Shown here piece by piece: positions 27,532 to 41,000 of a stretch of 64,000 nucleotides of DNA. Where the stretch lies: the NCBI GenBank assembly GCA_022661535.1, contig JAKULF010000015.1:898632-962631 (forward strand), written 5' to 3'. Under the pieces are notes generated by a model, which saw only the letters and a program-made list of their open reading frames with translations, did not search any database and was not told the origin of the DNA. Origin of the DNA: Eutypa lata. Its lineage: Eukaryota > Ascomycota > Sordariomycetes > Xylariales > Diatrypaceae. How positions within the stretch are numbered: the stretch's first letter is position 1; the number at the start of each line of letters is the position of its first letter. Position numbers and translations under genes: made by a program.

Positions 27532-27753
27532 TATTAATAAATAAAGTATTAATATTATAACTTAAATAATAATTATTAAAAAAATGAATTTTTTAAAAAA
27601 AAAGTAAATATTTAAAACATTTAAAGTTATAAATTATATATAAAGAAATTACTTTATAATATTTATATTTAAACATTTATATATTTATATTATTAAAATA
27701 TAATTATAAATATATAAAATTAATATTAAAACATTATATTTTAAAAGTTAATA
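27532..27753 (+). repeat. 3' LTR of element E
   Basis: 222 bp, starting TATTAATAAATAAAGTATTA and ending GTTAATA. It differs from the left LTR mainly by C/T and G/A changes. Confidence 0.85.
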
Positions 27754-30700
27754 ATTTTATATATAATTTTTAATCGTTATTATTACGATATTTTTAAACG
27801 TTATTAAGTATTTTAAACGATAATCGTTCGCTTTACGTTTATTTTTAAATTACGTTTTTTAAAAATAAATTATTATTATTATTTTTTTTAATTTATAACT
27901 TTTTTTTTATAATATCGTTTTTCGTTTATCGTTTTTTTATTATTCGTTCGCCGCTTTTCGTTAATTATAATAATATTTATTACGTTTTTTTAATTTTTAA
28001 TCGTTAAATTTTTATTATTTTAATATTTTTTTCGTAATAATTTTCGTTAAGTTTATATTTTCGATAAATAAATTAAATAAAATTATTATTAAGTTTAAAT
28101 CGATTTTAATAATAAATTAAATTTCAAAAGTAATTTTTTAAATAAACTTTATTAATATTACGTATTTCTTTTTTATTTTAATCTTTTAATTCGTTACGTT
28201 ATTAACTTTATAATAATTAATAATTTACGTTACGTTTATTATATTAAAAATAAAAAATAAATTTTTTTTATAAGTTTTTTTATTTCTTTAATAATTTTTA
28301 CGTAATTAACCGTTAATTAAATTTTAATTATTTTATATAACTTGATTTAATTAATTACGAATTTTATAATTAATATTTATTTTATTAAAAACGAAATTAT
28401 TATTAACTTTATTTTAAAGTTTAAAATAATAAAATATAATCGTCGTTTAATCGTTTTTTATTAAATTATTTTTAACACTTTAAAAATTAAACGTATCGTT
28501 ATTATTATAATCGAATTATAATTACTTTGTCGTTAAAAAATTTTAAAATTTAAATATTAATTAATAAATTTTTTATTATATTTAATTAATATTTTCTCGT
28601 TAACTTTTCGCCGTAAAGTCTTAAATTTCGATTAATTTATATTATTCGTTAAAATTTAAATTCGCTTCGTTAATATTACGTTTATTTACGATTATAATAA
28701 CTTTATTTATATAACTTTTTACGTCGTTTTTCGTTATATTTAAAACGACGATTATTTATAACTTTTTAATAAAATAAAAAAACGTTAAAATTAATTTTAT
28801 TATAAGTATTAATTAATTTCGTTTAATGCGAATTATTTTATTTTAATATTTAAAAAGTTAAAAGTTAACGCTTTAATATCGATCGATTTTACTTAACGTA
28901 CGTTTTACGTTACGTTATAAAAACGAAAATAATTCGCTTCGTTTAATACTTTTTAAAACGTTATTTAATCGCCGATTTTATAGTAACGATACGTATAATT
29001 TATTAATAAAACGTTAAGGTTTTTAATTTTAAAAATAACAAGTTTAATTTTTATTATAATACGTTATTAATTAAATAAATAATCGCCGTTTTATCGTAAT
29101 TATAAGTTCGATTTTTATAACGAAATAATCGATAATTCGGCAATCGCTTTATATTCGTATAAGTTTTTTTTTATAAAAAACTTTTTTATTTTTTTAATAT
29201 TAAAAATATTATTAAAATGTTTTTATTATATTTTTTCCGTAAATATTTAAACGATTTTTAATTGATTTACGATAAATTAAAGCCGTTAAAATATTAAAAG
29301 CTTAATTCTTTTTTATATAATATTTATTTTATCGTTTTATTTTATATACTTTTTTCGTACTTTTTATTCGTAATATATTAAAGTTTTTTAAACATTAATA
29401 AAATATTTTTTAAATTTTTAAATATTATATTTTATTAAATAATTTTTTTATTTAATTAAAAATTCCCTTAATCTTTAATCGTTTTAATATTAAATTACGT
29501 TTTTCATTATTTATTTTTTTTATTTTTTTTAAATTTAATAATAATATTTTATTAATAATTTTTTATCGGTTTTATTAAAGCTTTAAAAAAAATATAAAAA
29601 AAACGTTATAAATTTATTAATATTTTATAAATAAATAAACGCGATACGTTTAATCGTTAATTTATTTAATTATTTTAATTTAATTATATATAAATATTAA
29701 TTTTACGTTATTTTTAAATCGAAAGTTTTTAATAAATAACGTTATTTTTTTATTTTTTTAAATTCTTTTTAAAATATAACGTTTATCGTAATATTTTTTT
29801 TACGTTTTAATAATCTTTTTTTAATAAATATATATTCATTATTAAATTTCGGTTAATTTTTTTTTAAACTTATAACTTAATTTAATTTAATATTTATTTT
29901 ATTTTTTAAATAATATTTATATAACGTTTTAAACGATAAATATTTAATTAATGTATTAAAATAATTATTATAAATAAATTTAATTTTATAAATTTTTTTT
30001 AATTTAATTATATTAATTAATATCGTAATATTTTCGAAAATATTTTTTTAAAATTTAATTTATACGTTTCGTTTATTTATTTATTTAAAGATAATATATA
30101 ATAAATAATTAACGTTTAATCTTTTTAACGTCGTAAAACTTTTATTAAAATTTATTAATAAATAATTTATTTTTATTATTTATAATGTTTTTAAAAGATT
30201 TAAAATAATATTTAATTTTTTCGTATAAAATTTAAATAAACTTTATAATAATTAACGTTTTTATAATAAATATAAATAAAATAATTTTTATAAAACGATT
30301 TATAATTATTAAAATAATATTATAATTTATTTTATCGTTTTTTAAATTAATAAATAATTTTATAATAAAATTTATATTAATTTTTTAAAACGATTAATTT
30401 AATAAAAATAAAAATAATAAAGCTTTATATAATTTATATTATAATTTTTTAATTTTTTAATAAATAATATATAATTTTACGTATATTTATATATTAATCG
30501 ATATATTTTTTTAATAAAACTTTCGATTTAATAATTTTATTATACGTTAGCTTTTTATATATTTTATTTTAAAATTATTATAATATTAATAAATTAATTA
30601 TTATTATATTATAAATTACGTTAAAATAATAAATTAATTTTTAAAAAATAAAATACTTTTATCATATATTTAATAATTATCTTAAATATTTAAACGCTTA

Positions 30701-33700
30701 CGAATTATTTTAATTAAAGTTTAAAAGTTTAAATTTTTATTTTAAAAAGCTTAAATTTATTCGTAAAAAAATCGAAACGTTTTTAATATTTAAGCGCTTT
30801 TTTTTAATTAATTTTTTCGTTAAAAAAAACGATTTAAAAAAGTAATTTTATATTCTTTTTATAATTATTTCGATTTAATAACTTAATTTTAATTTAGCTT
30901 TTATTTTATTATTATTTTTAAATTATTCGAATTATCGTTATTATATAATTAATTTTTTAAGATTATTTATATTCGTTAAATATTGAATTTTATTATAATA
31001 TAAAATAAAAATTTCCTTTTATTTTAATTTTTACGTTTATTATTTAAACGGTAATTATTTAATACTTTATTAAATCGTTAATAATTAAAACATTTTATAT
31101 AATTTAAATTAATTATTTTATTCGTTAATAATTAAATCGATTATAATTTTATTTAATTAATATTTACTTTATTTTAATAAAAAGGTTTTTTATAAAATAA
31201 AACTTTTTCGTAAAAATAAAAAATACGTTTTTATAATAAATTAACTTTAATATATAATTTAAATCGTTAATTTAAATCGTTAATAAAATTAATAATTTCG
31301 AATTAATATTATAAATTAAAATCGAATTAAAATAATTAATATATTTATTAAATTAATCGTTTTTAAAAAAAATTCGTTAAAATTTTTATTACTTTTTAAA
31401 ATGTTTTATAATTTATAAATATCGTAAATTTTTATTTCGTACTTTTTAAAAAATAACGTTAATGTTTTAAGTTTTTTATTATAATTAATAACTTTTATTA
31501 ACTAGTTTTTTATTTCGTTTTTATATTAATAAACTTTTATAATTAAAAAGTAATAAATTATTAATTAACGTTATATTTTTATAATAAAGTTTTCGAAATA
31601 ACTTTTAAAAAAACATTAATTTTTATTTTTATAATTTTCGTATAATTTTAATATTAAAATATAATCGTTATCGTAAAAGCTTTTTATAAATCCTTAAAAA
31701 CTTTACGAATATTTTTTAATTAACGAAATATTTATTATTTAACTTTTTTTTTTTTTTAAAAAAGTCGTAATTAAAATAATAATTTTCGAATAATAAAAAA
31801 TAAACTTTTTATAAAAATTCGTAAACTTTAAAAAAATTTATATATTTTTTACGAAATTAAAATATAATTACGTTTATATAATAATTATTTATTAAAAATT
31901 TATTTATATTTTTTCGATATTTATAATAAATTTTAAAAAAAAGATTTTTTATTAAAAAAATTATATTTAAATAATTTTATAAAAAATTAATAATTTTTTA
32001 ATTATTTATAAATTATACGAAAATAAATTATATATTTCTTTTCGTTTTTAAAAAAAATTATAATATTATTTAAAGATATTATATAAATTATATTTATTAA
32101 TTTTATTAAAGTTTTATATATATAAACTTAAAACGTAATTAAAGTATTTATTAATTTAAAAAAAATATAATCATATATTTAAATTAATTATAATATATTT
32201 AAAAAGTAATTTCTTATTTATCGCTTTTTTTAATTTAAATTTAATAATACGTATTTTTTAAATTTAATTTTAAAAAAACTTTTACGAAATTTAATCGATT
32301 TATTATTTCGAAAATAAAAAATAAAAAATAACGATTTTTTATCGTAACTTTATTTAACGCTTAATTATTAACGTAAAGTTATATAATATCATTTTTTTAA
32401 AAAACGAATAATATCGAAATAATTATTTTTAATTTAAAATTTTAAATTTATTTTATATAAAGATATTTCCGTAAGTATTTTTTAAATATTTATCGTTAAC
32501 GTTTTAACGTAAAATAAATAAATTTTATAATTAAAAGTTATTTTAATATAAAATTAATAATATATTTAATTTTATTTAAAATTAAAGGTTTTATCGTTTT
32601 TTATTCGAAATATACGTTGCGAAATTTTATTAAATATTTTAATAAAGTTATTATTTTCGACTTATTATTTTTATTAAATTCGAAAATATTTTAATCGATT
32701 TTTAAGCTTATAAAATTTACTTTATAAATTACTTTATTAATAAAAATAAATTCGATTAACTTTTTATTATTAATTTTTTTTAAATCGTTAAAAATTTATT
32801 AATAAATAATAATATTTAAAATTATATTTAAACGCTTTATATTTAATTTAAATAATAAAAAGTTCGACGTTTTACGATTACGTTAAATCGTAAAAAAAAT
32901 TAATAAAATTTATAAACGTTTTTTTAAATATTTATTATTTTCGTTTCGATTTTAAACGTTTCGTAATATTTAATAAAAGCTTCGTTAATTTTAATAAAAA
33001 TTAATTAAGTTATAATTATTAATTATAACTTTTATTTTTAAACGAATTATTAATTATAAATATTAATTTAAGCTTTTATATTTAAATTTATTTAAATATA
33101 AATAAAAATTAATTTATTTTTTAAATATACGATCGTTTTATTTTTAAACAACGGATTTATTTTAATCGCTTTTAAAAGTTTTATCAAAATAAATTAAATA
33201 TACGCGTTTATTTTAATAAGTTATTTTTCGATTTAAAATTTATATTAAAGTTTTTAAAATTTATTAATTAAATAATTATAAAAAATTTTACTTTATTAAT
33301 AAAAACGTTTTCGTTTTTTAATTAATATAATAAATTTTTTTACTTTTTTTTTTTAAATAATAACGAAACGTATATTTTTTTTCGTTATAATTTTAATACG
33401 TAAACGTTAATTTTTAAAGCGGCCTTTAATTATTTAATCGGCTTAATTTATTACGATCGTAATTTATTTAATAATTAATCGGTTTTTTTTAATTTAATTT
33501 ATTTCGTTTTTTCGATATATTAAAAAAAAATAAAGCTTTAACTTTTTCGTTAAAAAAAGCTTTAATATATAATTATTTTTTATTTTTTATTTAACTTTTA
33601 AAATTTAACTTTTTCGTTAAATAATTTAAATATAATCGGTTTTTATAATTATTTAAAAAAGTTTTTTTAAAATAATCTTTTATTTTAATAATTTCGTTTT

Positions 33701-34573
33701 TAATATAAGTTATAAGCGATAATAAAAATAATGCGTTAATTATTAATCTTTTTTTTTAAAATCGATAATTAAGCTTTATATATTAAATAAATATATTTAT
33801 TACGTAAAAAAAAAATTTATCGATAATTTATCGTTTTATTTAAACTTTTTAAAAGTATTTTAAAACATTTAATTAACGTAATTAAAATTAATATAATTTT
33901 TTTTAAAAAGTTTATAAATTAATTAACTTTATATTTATAATAATTTTTTATATATTATCGTAATATATTTTTTATTTTATTTAAAAAATATTATTTATAT
34001 AATTAATAATTTATTATATATACATAAATTTTATTTTTTTTAATTTTTTAATTTAATTAATTTTAATAATAAACGTAATTTAATTTTTTCGCTTTTACAT
34101 CGTAAATTTATTAATAAAAAATTAATTTATATATTTCGATAATTTCGAATCGTCGCATAATTTCGTAATAATATATTAACTTATAATTTGCCGTATAAAT
34201 TATTTATATTCGACTTTATTTTTTGCTTTTTATAAAATTAATTATTGCTTTTCTTTAACGATTTAAACTCGTTTCGTTATTTTTTTTTCTTATAATATTA
34301 TTAATAACATTTATATTTTTTCGTTAAATATAAATTAAAAATTATCGATAAAGCAACGATTAATTAAAAGGTTTATATTTTCGTAAAATTAATTTTATAA
34401 TTTATTACTTTTATTATCGTTTTATAACGACTTTTATTTAACGATTTAATAATATAACTTTATAATTTATTTTTAAATTTTTTAATTATAAAAGCTTTTT
34501 TTTTTCGCGTAAGTTTTTGCTTTTATTAATTATCGCGTTAATAATTAAATATAAAGTTAAAAGATTATAAAAA

Positions 34574-34768
34574 TATAAATAATTATAAGCTTATAACGTA
34601 ATTACTAAGCAATAATAAAGTAATTTCGAAAATTAAATATAATAAATTACTTTTAATTAACGACTTTAATTAATTAAAAAAAGCCTTTTATATACTTTAA
34701 CGTTTATAAGTCGTTACGTAATCGTAAATTACGTATTTTAAGTAATTACATTTTTTATATTAAATGCA
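34574..34768. repeat. Right LTR of element D
   Basis: Exactly the same length (195 bp) as the left LTR. It keeps several C/G positions lost on the left (AAGCTTATAACG, ACTAAGCAATAA). Confidence 0.75.
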
Positions 34769-35918
34769 TTTCTTTTTAATAATACATTATATTATAAATA
34801 TAAAATATATAAAAAATATAAATTATATAATTTATTCGTAACGTTTTTAACGTATATATAATTAAACTTTTTATTTAAAAAAGTTTTATTTTTACGATTT
34901 AATAAATACGATTATATTTATATTTTTTAATTTTATTAATCGTTTATTAAAAAAAACTTATATTTTATTTTTAAAAAAAACTTTAATAAAGTAAGTATTT
35001 TTTTATAATTTAAAATGCTTTAAAATAATATCGCGTAATTTATAAATAAACTTTTTATAATTTAAATAAATATATACTTTTTTATTAATAATAATTTTAA
35101 ATATATAAATAAGTTTTTTAATATTAAAAGAAAAATATATATTAAAAATTCGAAGTTTTTTAATTTTAACGTTAAAAGATATTTAAATTAAATTATTATA
35201 TACGTTAATTTATAATAACTTTAAAAATCTTATTAATAAACGAACGATGTAAAACTTACGCGTTTAACTTTTAATAAGTGAATTTTCGACGATATATCGA
35301 AAATGCTTTACTAATAAATCGTTGAATAAATTAAATTAAAAGTGTAATTAAAAACGAAATAAATTTTTAATACGCTTTTCGTATTTTTTATTAATAATTT
35401 TCGATTTTTTAAAAATATTTAAAATATATAAAAAAATTAATATTTAAATATTAAATAATATATTTATAATTATAATTTAAAAATAATAAATTATAATAAA
35501 AATATAAAAATATAAATGTAATATATATATATATAATGAATATATTAATCATTTATCGAAACTTTAACGATAAATAAGCTTTTTTAACATTTATAAAAAT
35601 AATAAAGTTTATCGAAATTTTAATTTTAATAACTTTAAAAATTTAAATGTATAAATAATAAAGTTAAAATAAATTTGTCGAAACTTCGGTTATATTAACT
35701 TTTATTAAAGTAAAATATAATTATATTTATTTTATTTTATTTAAATAATAATGGTTTATTATGCGATTAAATTAATAATAATAATAATATAATTTTTTAA
35801 ATTAAAAATAATAAATAATAATAATAATTTTTTAATAAAATAAAAGAAATTTATTATTATATAATATAAATTATAAAGATATAAAAATTTATATTTTTTA
35901 AAAATTAAAAATTAATAA

Positions 35919-36106
35919 TAAAAACATCTTTAATAATTAAAAGCGATATAATATATTATCGAAAAAGCGGTATATTATATTATTAAATAATAAATAATAA
36001 AAGCGAAGTAATTATTGAAACAAAATACGTATTTAAAATATATATTTTTTATTTATTTAATTTATTTCATTTAATATAAACCTTTTAAAAAATCGTATTA
36101 AAATTA
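35919..36106. repeat. Right terminal repeat of element C
   Basis: Direct partner of 23251-23428. It keeps slightly more G/C (AAAAGCGATATA, AAGCGAAGTAA) than the left copy. Confidence 0.65.
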
Positions 36107-38619
36107 TAAATAAATTAATAATAAATATTTAATTTAAACATTTATTATATTTTATATAAATTTATATTATAAAAAAATAATTAAAAAATACAAAATATTA
36201 ATTATCGTTTTTTTAAATAAATTTATATATATATATAATTATAATATAAAAAGTTTATTTTAAAAAATATTTAAAAATATTTTAAATTTAAAAAAATATA
36301 TTTTATATAATATAATATTAAATTATTATTAATAATTACGTTTTTTTTATTTAAATAAATAAAAATAATAATAATAAAATTTTATTTTATAAAAATATTA
36401 TATTTATATTTATAATAAATTATATTAAAAATAAATTTCTTTATTATTTAAATAAATTTTATATTTCTTTTAAAGTTTATTTATTAATAAAAAATATAAA
36501 TTATTATTAAAAATATTAATTACGTTAAATATTTTTAATTTTAATTTAATAATATTTATTATTTAATTATTAATAATATATATATTAAAATTAAAAGTTT
36601 TTATTTAAATTAATATATAATTTTATAAATATAATTTTATAATATTAAAATTAAGTATTTAATAATTTAAATATTATTTTAAAAAGACTTTTTTTAAATT
36701 TCTTTTAATAATATATAAATCCTTTTATTTCTTTAAAAATGAATTAAATAAAAGAATTATTAATCGTTATATATAGTTTTTTAATAAATTAATTCTTTAA
36801 TATTTATTTAACGATATTATAAAACGATTAAATTAATTTTTATTAATTATATTAAAATTATATTAAATTAAAATATTTATATTTTTATAAAAGAAATTTA
36901 TTTTATTTTATTTTATAAAATCTTTTATTATAAATATTAATAATTATTTATATATTATTTATATTTATATTATATTATTAAAATTAAATATTATAATTAT
37001 AAATTTATATAAACTTTAAATTATTTTATTTAATAAATTAAAGTTTTTTATAAAATTTTTAAAATTTAATTAATGAAATTTTAAAAATTTATTTATTTAA
37101 TGTTTTTTAATTATAAGATTATATTAATAAATAATATTTAAAATAATATTTAAAATAATATTTATAATATTTTTTAAATTAATAATAATAATTTTATTAA
37201 AAGATTTTTAAAAATAATAATAATAAATTTTAATAATTATATAAAGTTATTTTTTAAAACTTTTTAAAATTATTATAAAAAGTAAATAATGTTTATATTA
37301 CGTATACGTTAAAAATACGTATTAAGAAATAATACATATTATCGAAAATTAATTTTTAAAATTATAATATATATTATTATTATATATAAATTATAAATTA
37401 TTATATTAAAAAGGAATATATATTATTTTAATATTTAAATTTAATTTCGAATTTTTTTATATTATGATATTATATATATTTATATTAAAAGATTTAATAT
37501 ATAATATTTTGTTTAATCGTAATAAAATATATTAAAATAAAACTTTATAAATTTAAATTATATTAAATTTAATTTATATATATAAAAAGATTTATTTAAA
37601 TCATTATTAAATAAAAATAATAAGGATTTTATTGTAAAGATTTATTTATTATTAATTAATAACGAATTTATTAAATTATTTAAATCTTTATATTTTAAAT
37701 ATAAAATTTAAATTTTAAACGAATTTTTTAATTAATAATAAAATATATATAATTTATATATTTTAATATTTTATAAATGTATTTTTATATATTAAAAAAT
37801 AAATATAAAAGTTTTTATTTAAAAACGAAAAAACGATTTTAATATATATTTAAAATATAAATAAAAATATTTAATTATAATAATAAAAGATTAAATTTTA
37901 TATTTAATATTAAAAATTAAATTAAATTATTTAAAATTAAAAAATATTTATATTTTATTAATTAATTATATTACGAAATCGAAAACTTTAATAAAATTTT
38001 AACGAAAATTTAAATTATATTTAAATTAATTTTTAATAATTAAAATTAATTATTTGTTAAATTATTTAATAATTAAATAAAGTTTTTTATTAGTATTTTC
38101 GTTTCGTTTTTTATAATCTTTTAAATAAAATTTATTTTTTATTTAAAAACAATAATTATAATAATTTAAATCGTATAATAATCCTTTTTTTTAAAAACGA
38201 ATAATTATTTATCGTTTAAAAATATATTTCTTAATAATAATTTAAAATATATTAAATATTTTAATAAATTATAAATATTATAAATCTTATTTAAAAATAA
38301 ATAAAAAAATAAAAATAATTTCGTTTTTTATTTATTATATTTTAATATTTAATACAAATAATTTTTAATAATTATATTATTTTTTATAATTAAATTAAAA
38401 TTAAAAATATATATTAAAATGGTTTTGTAAAACGTAATAAATAAACGTTATTAAATAATTATAAATTTAATATAATAATTAAAAATAATAATTTTTATAA
38501 ATTTATAATTTATATTAAATTATAATTTAACATTAATATTTAAAATAATTTTAAAATTTATTCATTAAAATTATTATTAATAAATAATTATTAAATTAAA
38601 AATAAAATAATTTATTTTT
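36107..38619. other. RIP-mutated DNA without identifiable content
   Basis: Very A/T-rich with sparse CpG. I found no terminal repeats, tandem arrays or coding patterns that could be named. Confidence 0.6.
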
Positions 38620-39420
38620 AATTAAAAATTATTTTATATTAAGTTTAAATTATTTAATTACATTATTAACTTACGTAATTTAATTACGGTATTAAATACC
38701 GATTAATTACGTAATAAATACTTTAAAAATATATATTTATTATTATAATAACATTTAATTAAATACATTTATTTCGAAAAACATATATATAGCTTAAAAT
38801 CGCAATTAATTAAATGCATACTTTTTTAACTTTATATATTTAATCTTTTTAAACCTAGCTTTATAAACCTATAAACCTATAAACTTATTAATTATCTTTC
38901 GAACTTATAAGCTATTTATAAACTTATAACCTTATAACTTATAACTTATAACCTTATAACTTATAAACTTATAAGATAATTAACTTATAAACCTTTAAAC
39001 CTTTAAACTTATATAAAACTTATAATTTATAAATTTATAAATTTATAACTTATAAACTTATAACTTATAAACTTATAAAACTTAAATATATATAAAAAAA
39101 ACGTTATAATTTAAAAGTAAATTATAATCGTAATAGAAAACTTAATTATAAAATAACTTTTAATTAATTATAATAATTTAATTACTTTATATATATATAA
39201 TTTTAAATTCGAATTTTAATAAATAAAACGTTTTTTAAAAATTAAATTAATTATATTAACTTTTATTTTATAAAGAAGTTATTTCGTTTAAAAAAAATTT
39301 TATAATTTATTTATAAACGAAAAATTATATTGTTTTTTTTAATATAACGATTTAAAAAATTATTTATTATTATATTTAATTAAAATTTAAAATTTGAAAA
39401 TTATTATTTAAAAACAAATT
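38620..39420. repeat. Repeat unit 1 (partner of 39905-41000), RIP-mutated
   Basis: Ordered blocks recur about 1.28 kb downstream in the same orientation: a TTATTTTATATTAA-type start, AATTAAATAYATTTATTTCGAAA, the ACTTATAA array, and an AAATTAATTATATTAAC... stretch followed by ATTTATAAACGAAAA. Its middle, read in reverse, corresponds to the unmutated island at 46.0-46.45 kb (see the minisatellite entry). Confidence 0.6.
38850..39095. repeat. AT-rich minisatellite (ACTTATAA type)
   Basis: A degenerate array of 8-10 bp units (ATAAACCT, ACTTATAA, ACCTTATA). The upstream AAATGCATACTTTTTTAACTTT and ACCTAGCTTT are what C-to-T and G-to-A mutation would make of the reverse complement of 46380-46420 (GGGTGCATCCTTCAGGTTTT, CACCTAGCTTTG). 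Confidence 0.75.
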
Positions 39421-39815
39421 TAATAAATTTTTTTATAAATTTTTATAATTTTAATTTTTTAAACGTATTTATTTTATTAATTAAAATTTTATTTTTTAAA
39501 AATAATTTTTTATATTTATAAATTCTTTATATAAATTTTAAAATTAAAGTAAATTAAAATATATTAATTTTAATTTAATAATTTTTAAAATTATATTATT
39601 AAAATTTATATTATTCATATAAAATTTATTTATTTAAAAAAAAATAATTATTATATAAACTTTTTATTTTATATTAATTTTAATTATTATAATAAAAAAT
39701 AATTAATTAATTAAATAATTAAATTTAAATTTAATTAATAAAAAAATATAAATTTAATAATTAAAAAAATTAAAGTTTTATTTAATTTTAATAAAATGAA
39801 AATAAAAAATAAAAA

Positions 39816-39888
39816 TAAATTAAATAAATTAAATAAATTAAATAAATTAAATAAATTAAATAAATTAAATAAATTAAATAAATTAAAA
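39816..39888. repeat. 9-bp tandem repeat
   Basis: About eight near-perfect copies of AAATAAATT. Its regularity, compared with the degenerate surroundings, suggests recent slippage expansion. Confidence 0.9.
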
Positions 39889-39904
39889 CTAAATAAAAAT
39901 ATTA

Positions 39905-41000
39905 TTTTAATTAAAAGTTATTTTATATTAAATTTAAATTATTAAATTATATGATTAATTATATTATTAAATAATAATTAAATATATCGAAAAAATATTT
40001 TTATTAAAGAAAACGATTTAAATTAACTAATTTTTAATCGTAAATTTATTTAATCTTTTATATTTAATTTTAATTAAATATATTTATTTCGAAAGAATTA
40101 TATATAATATATAATTATAATTAATTAATTTTTTTTAATTTATATATTTAACTTTTTTCGATTTAATTTTATAAATTTATTAATTCTTTTAAACTTATAA
40201 ATTACTTTTTAAATATATAAATTATTTATAAACTTATAACTTTATAACTTATAAATTTATAAATTTATAAATTATAAATTTAAATAACTTAATTATTAAT
40301 AACTTAAATAATATTATATTATTTATTTATTTAATTTAATTATTAATTACTTAATTTTTTACTTATATAATAATAATTTTAATTATTTATTTTTAAAATC
40401 AATTATATATAAATAAATAAAAAATAAACTTTTAATATAATAAACTTATAATATAATAATTAAATTCGTAAATATAATAATTATAATTTAAAGCTTTTAA
40501 GTTTAAATTTCGTATAATAAAGTATAAAATTAAATAATTTATTTTATAAAATTATTTAACTTTTAATTAAATAATTTAAATAATAATAAAACTTATAATT
40601 TATAAACTTATAAATTTATAAATTATAAATTTAAAAATTTATAAACTTATAAAACTTATATATATAAAAATAAAACGTTATAATTTAAAAATAAATTATA
40701 ATTAATAATATAAAATTTAATTAATTTTTATAATTTAATCGTTTTATACGAATAATAACATTTAAATTTAAACTTTAATAAATAAAAAAGTTTTTAAAAA
40801 TTAAATTAATTATATTAATTATTACTTCGTAAAAAGAAAATCCATTTAAAAAAAAGAAAAAATAATTTTTATAACTTACTTATAAACGAAAAGCCGTATG
40901 GTTTTTTTTAAACGTAACGATTAAGAAAAAAATTATAAATTATTAAAAAAAAATTATTATATATATTATAAAAAAAGTTTCTTTTATAATTAATTAAAAT
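39905..41000. repeat. Repeat unit 2 (partner of 38620-39420), RIP-mutated
   Basis: Direct second copy of the 38620-39420 unit, with extra A/T sequence around 40300-40580. It carries two short ACTTATAA-type arrays (about 40190-40285 and 40590-40665) and ends with ATTTATAACTTACTTATAAACGAAAAGCC-like sequence parallel to unit 1. Confidence 0.55.

Larger units (their letters stand above)
26635..27753 (+). mobile_element. Element E: miniature (TRIM-like) LTR retrotransposon nested in D
   Basis: LTRs of 221 and 222 bp (26635-26855, 27532-27753) enclose 676 bp with no coding remnant. Flanking 5-mers GTTTT (26630-26634) and ATTTT (27754-27758) form a TSD with one G-to-A change. The left LTR still ends in the canonical CA and is followed at once by TGGTAATAATTCGACG, an intact-looking primer-binding site with TGG complementary to tRNA CCA. 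This fixes the plus orientation. The interior is the richest in CpG of the whole block, with a palindrome TAAGCGTAACGCTTA at 26946-26960 and loosely repeated ACGAATAAAACA units. Its first 16 bases equal those of the Copia B 5' LTR, so it may be a non-autonomous partner of that family. Confidence 0.85.
26313..34768. mobile_element. Element D: LTR retrotransposon nested in C
   Basis: Two 195 bp direct repeats (26313-26507 and 34574-34768) bound 8.46 kb; without nested element E it is about 7.3 kb, an ordinary size for an autonomous LTR element. Read on the minus strand the repeat begins TGCATTTAATA and ends TTATTTATA, as LTRs do after RIP. The plus strand is T-rich across the interior, suggesting that coding was on the minus strand; one weak minus-strand D-D box near 32075 would fit a Gypsy reverse transcriptase, but I do not rely on it. 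No TSD was found. The superfamily is undecided. Confidence 0.65.
23251..36106. mobile_element. Element C: probable LTR element split by nested element D
   Basis: Direct repeats of roughly 180-190 bp at 23251-23428 and 35919-36106 share ordered blocks such as ATATATTATCGAAAAAGCG, TATTTAAAATATATA and TCGTATTAAAAT. Between them, outside nested D, lie about 4 kb. No convincing TSD or protein motif was found, so assignment of the pair to one element is an inference from nesting and orientation. Confidence 0.55.

Noticed and set aside
32055..32100. Minus-strand reverse-transcriptase D-D box in element D, suggesting Gypsy
   Set aside because: The residue before L-D-D would be Ser rather than the expected Tyr or Phe and cannot be explained by RIP; with only one copy the pattern is too weak.
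38850..39095. CRISPR-like array
   Set aside because: Units are only 8-10 bp, degenerate and without unique spacers, and the setting is a fungal chromosome; it is a decayed minisatellite.
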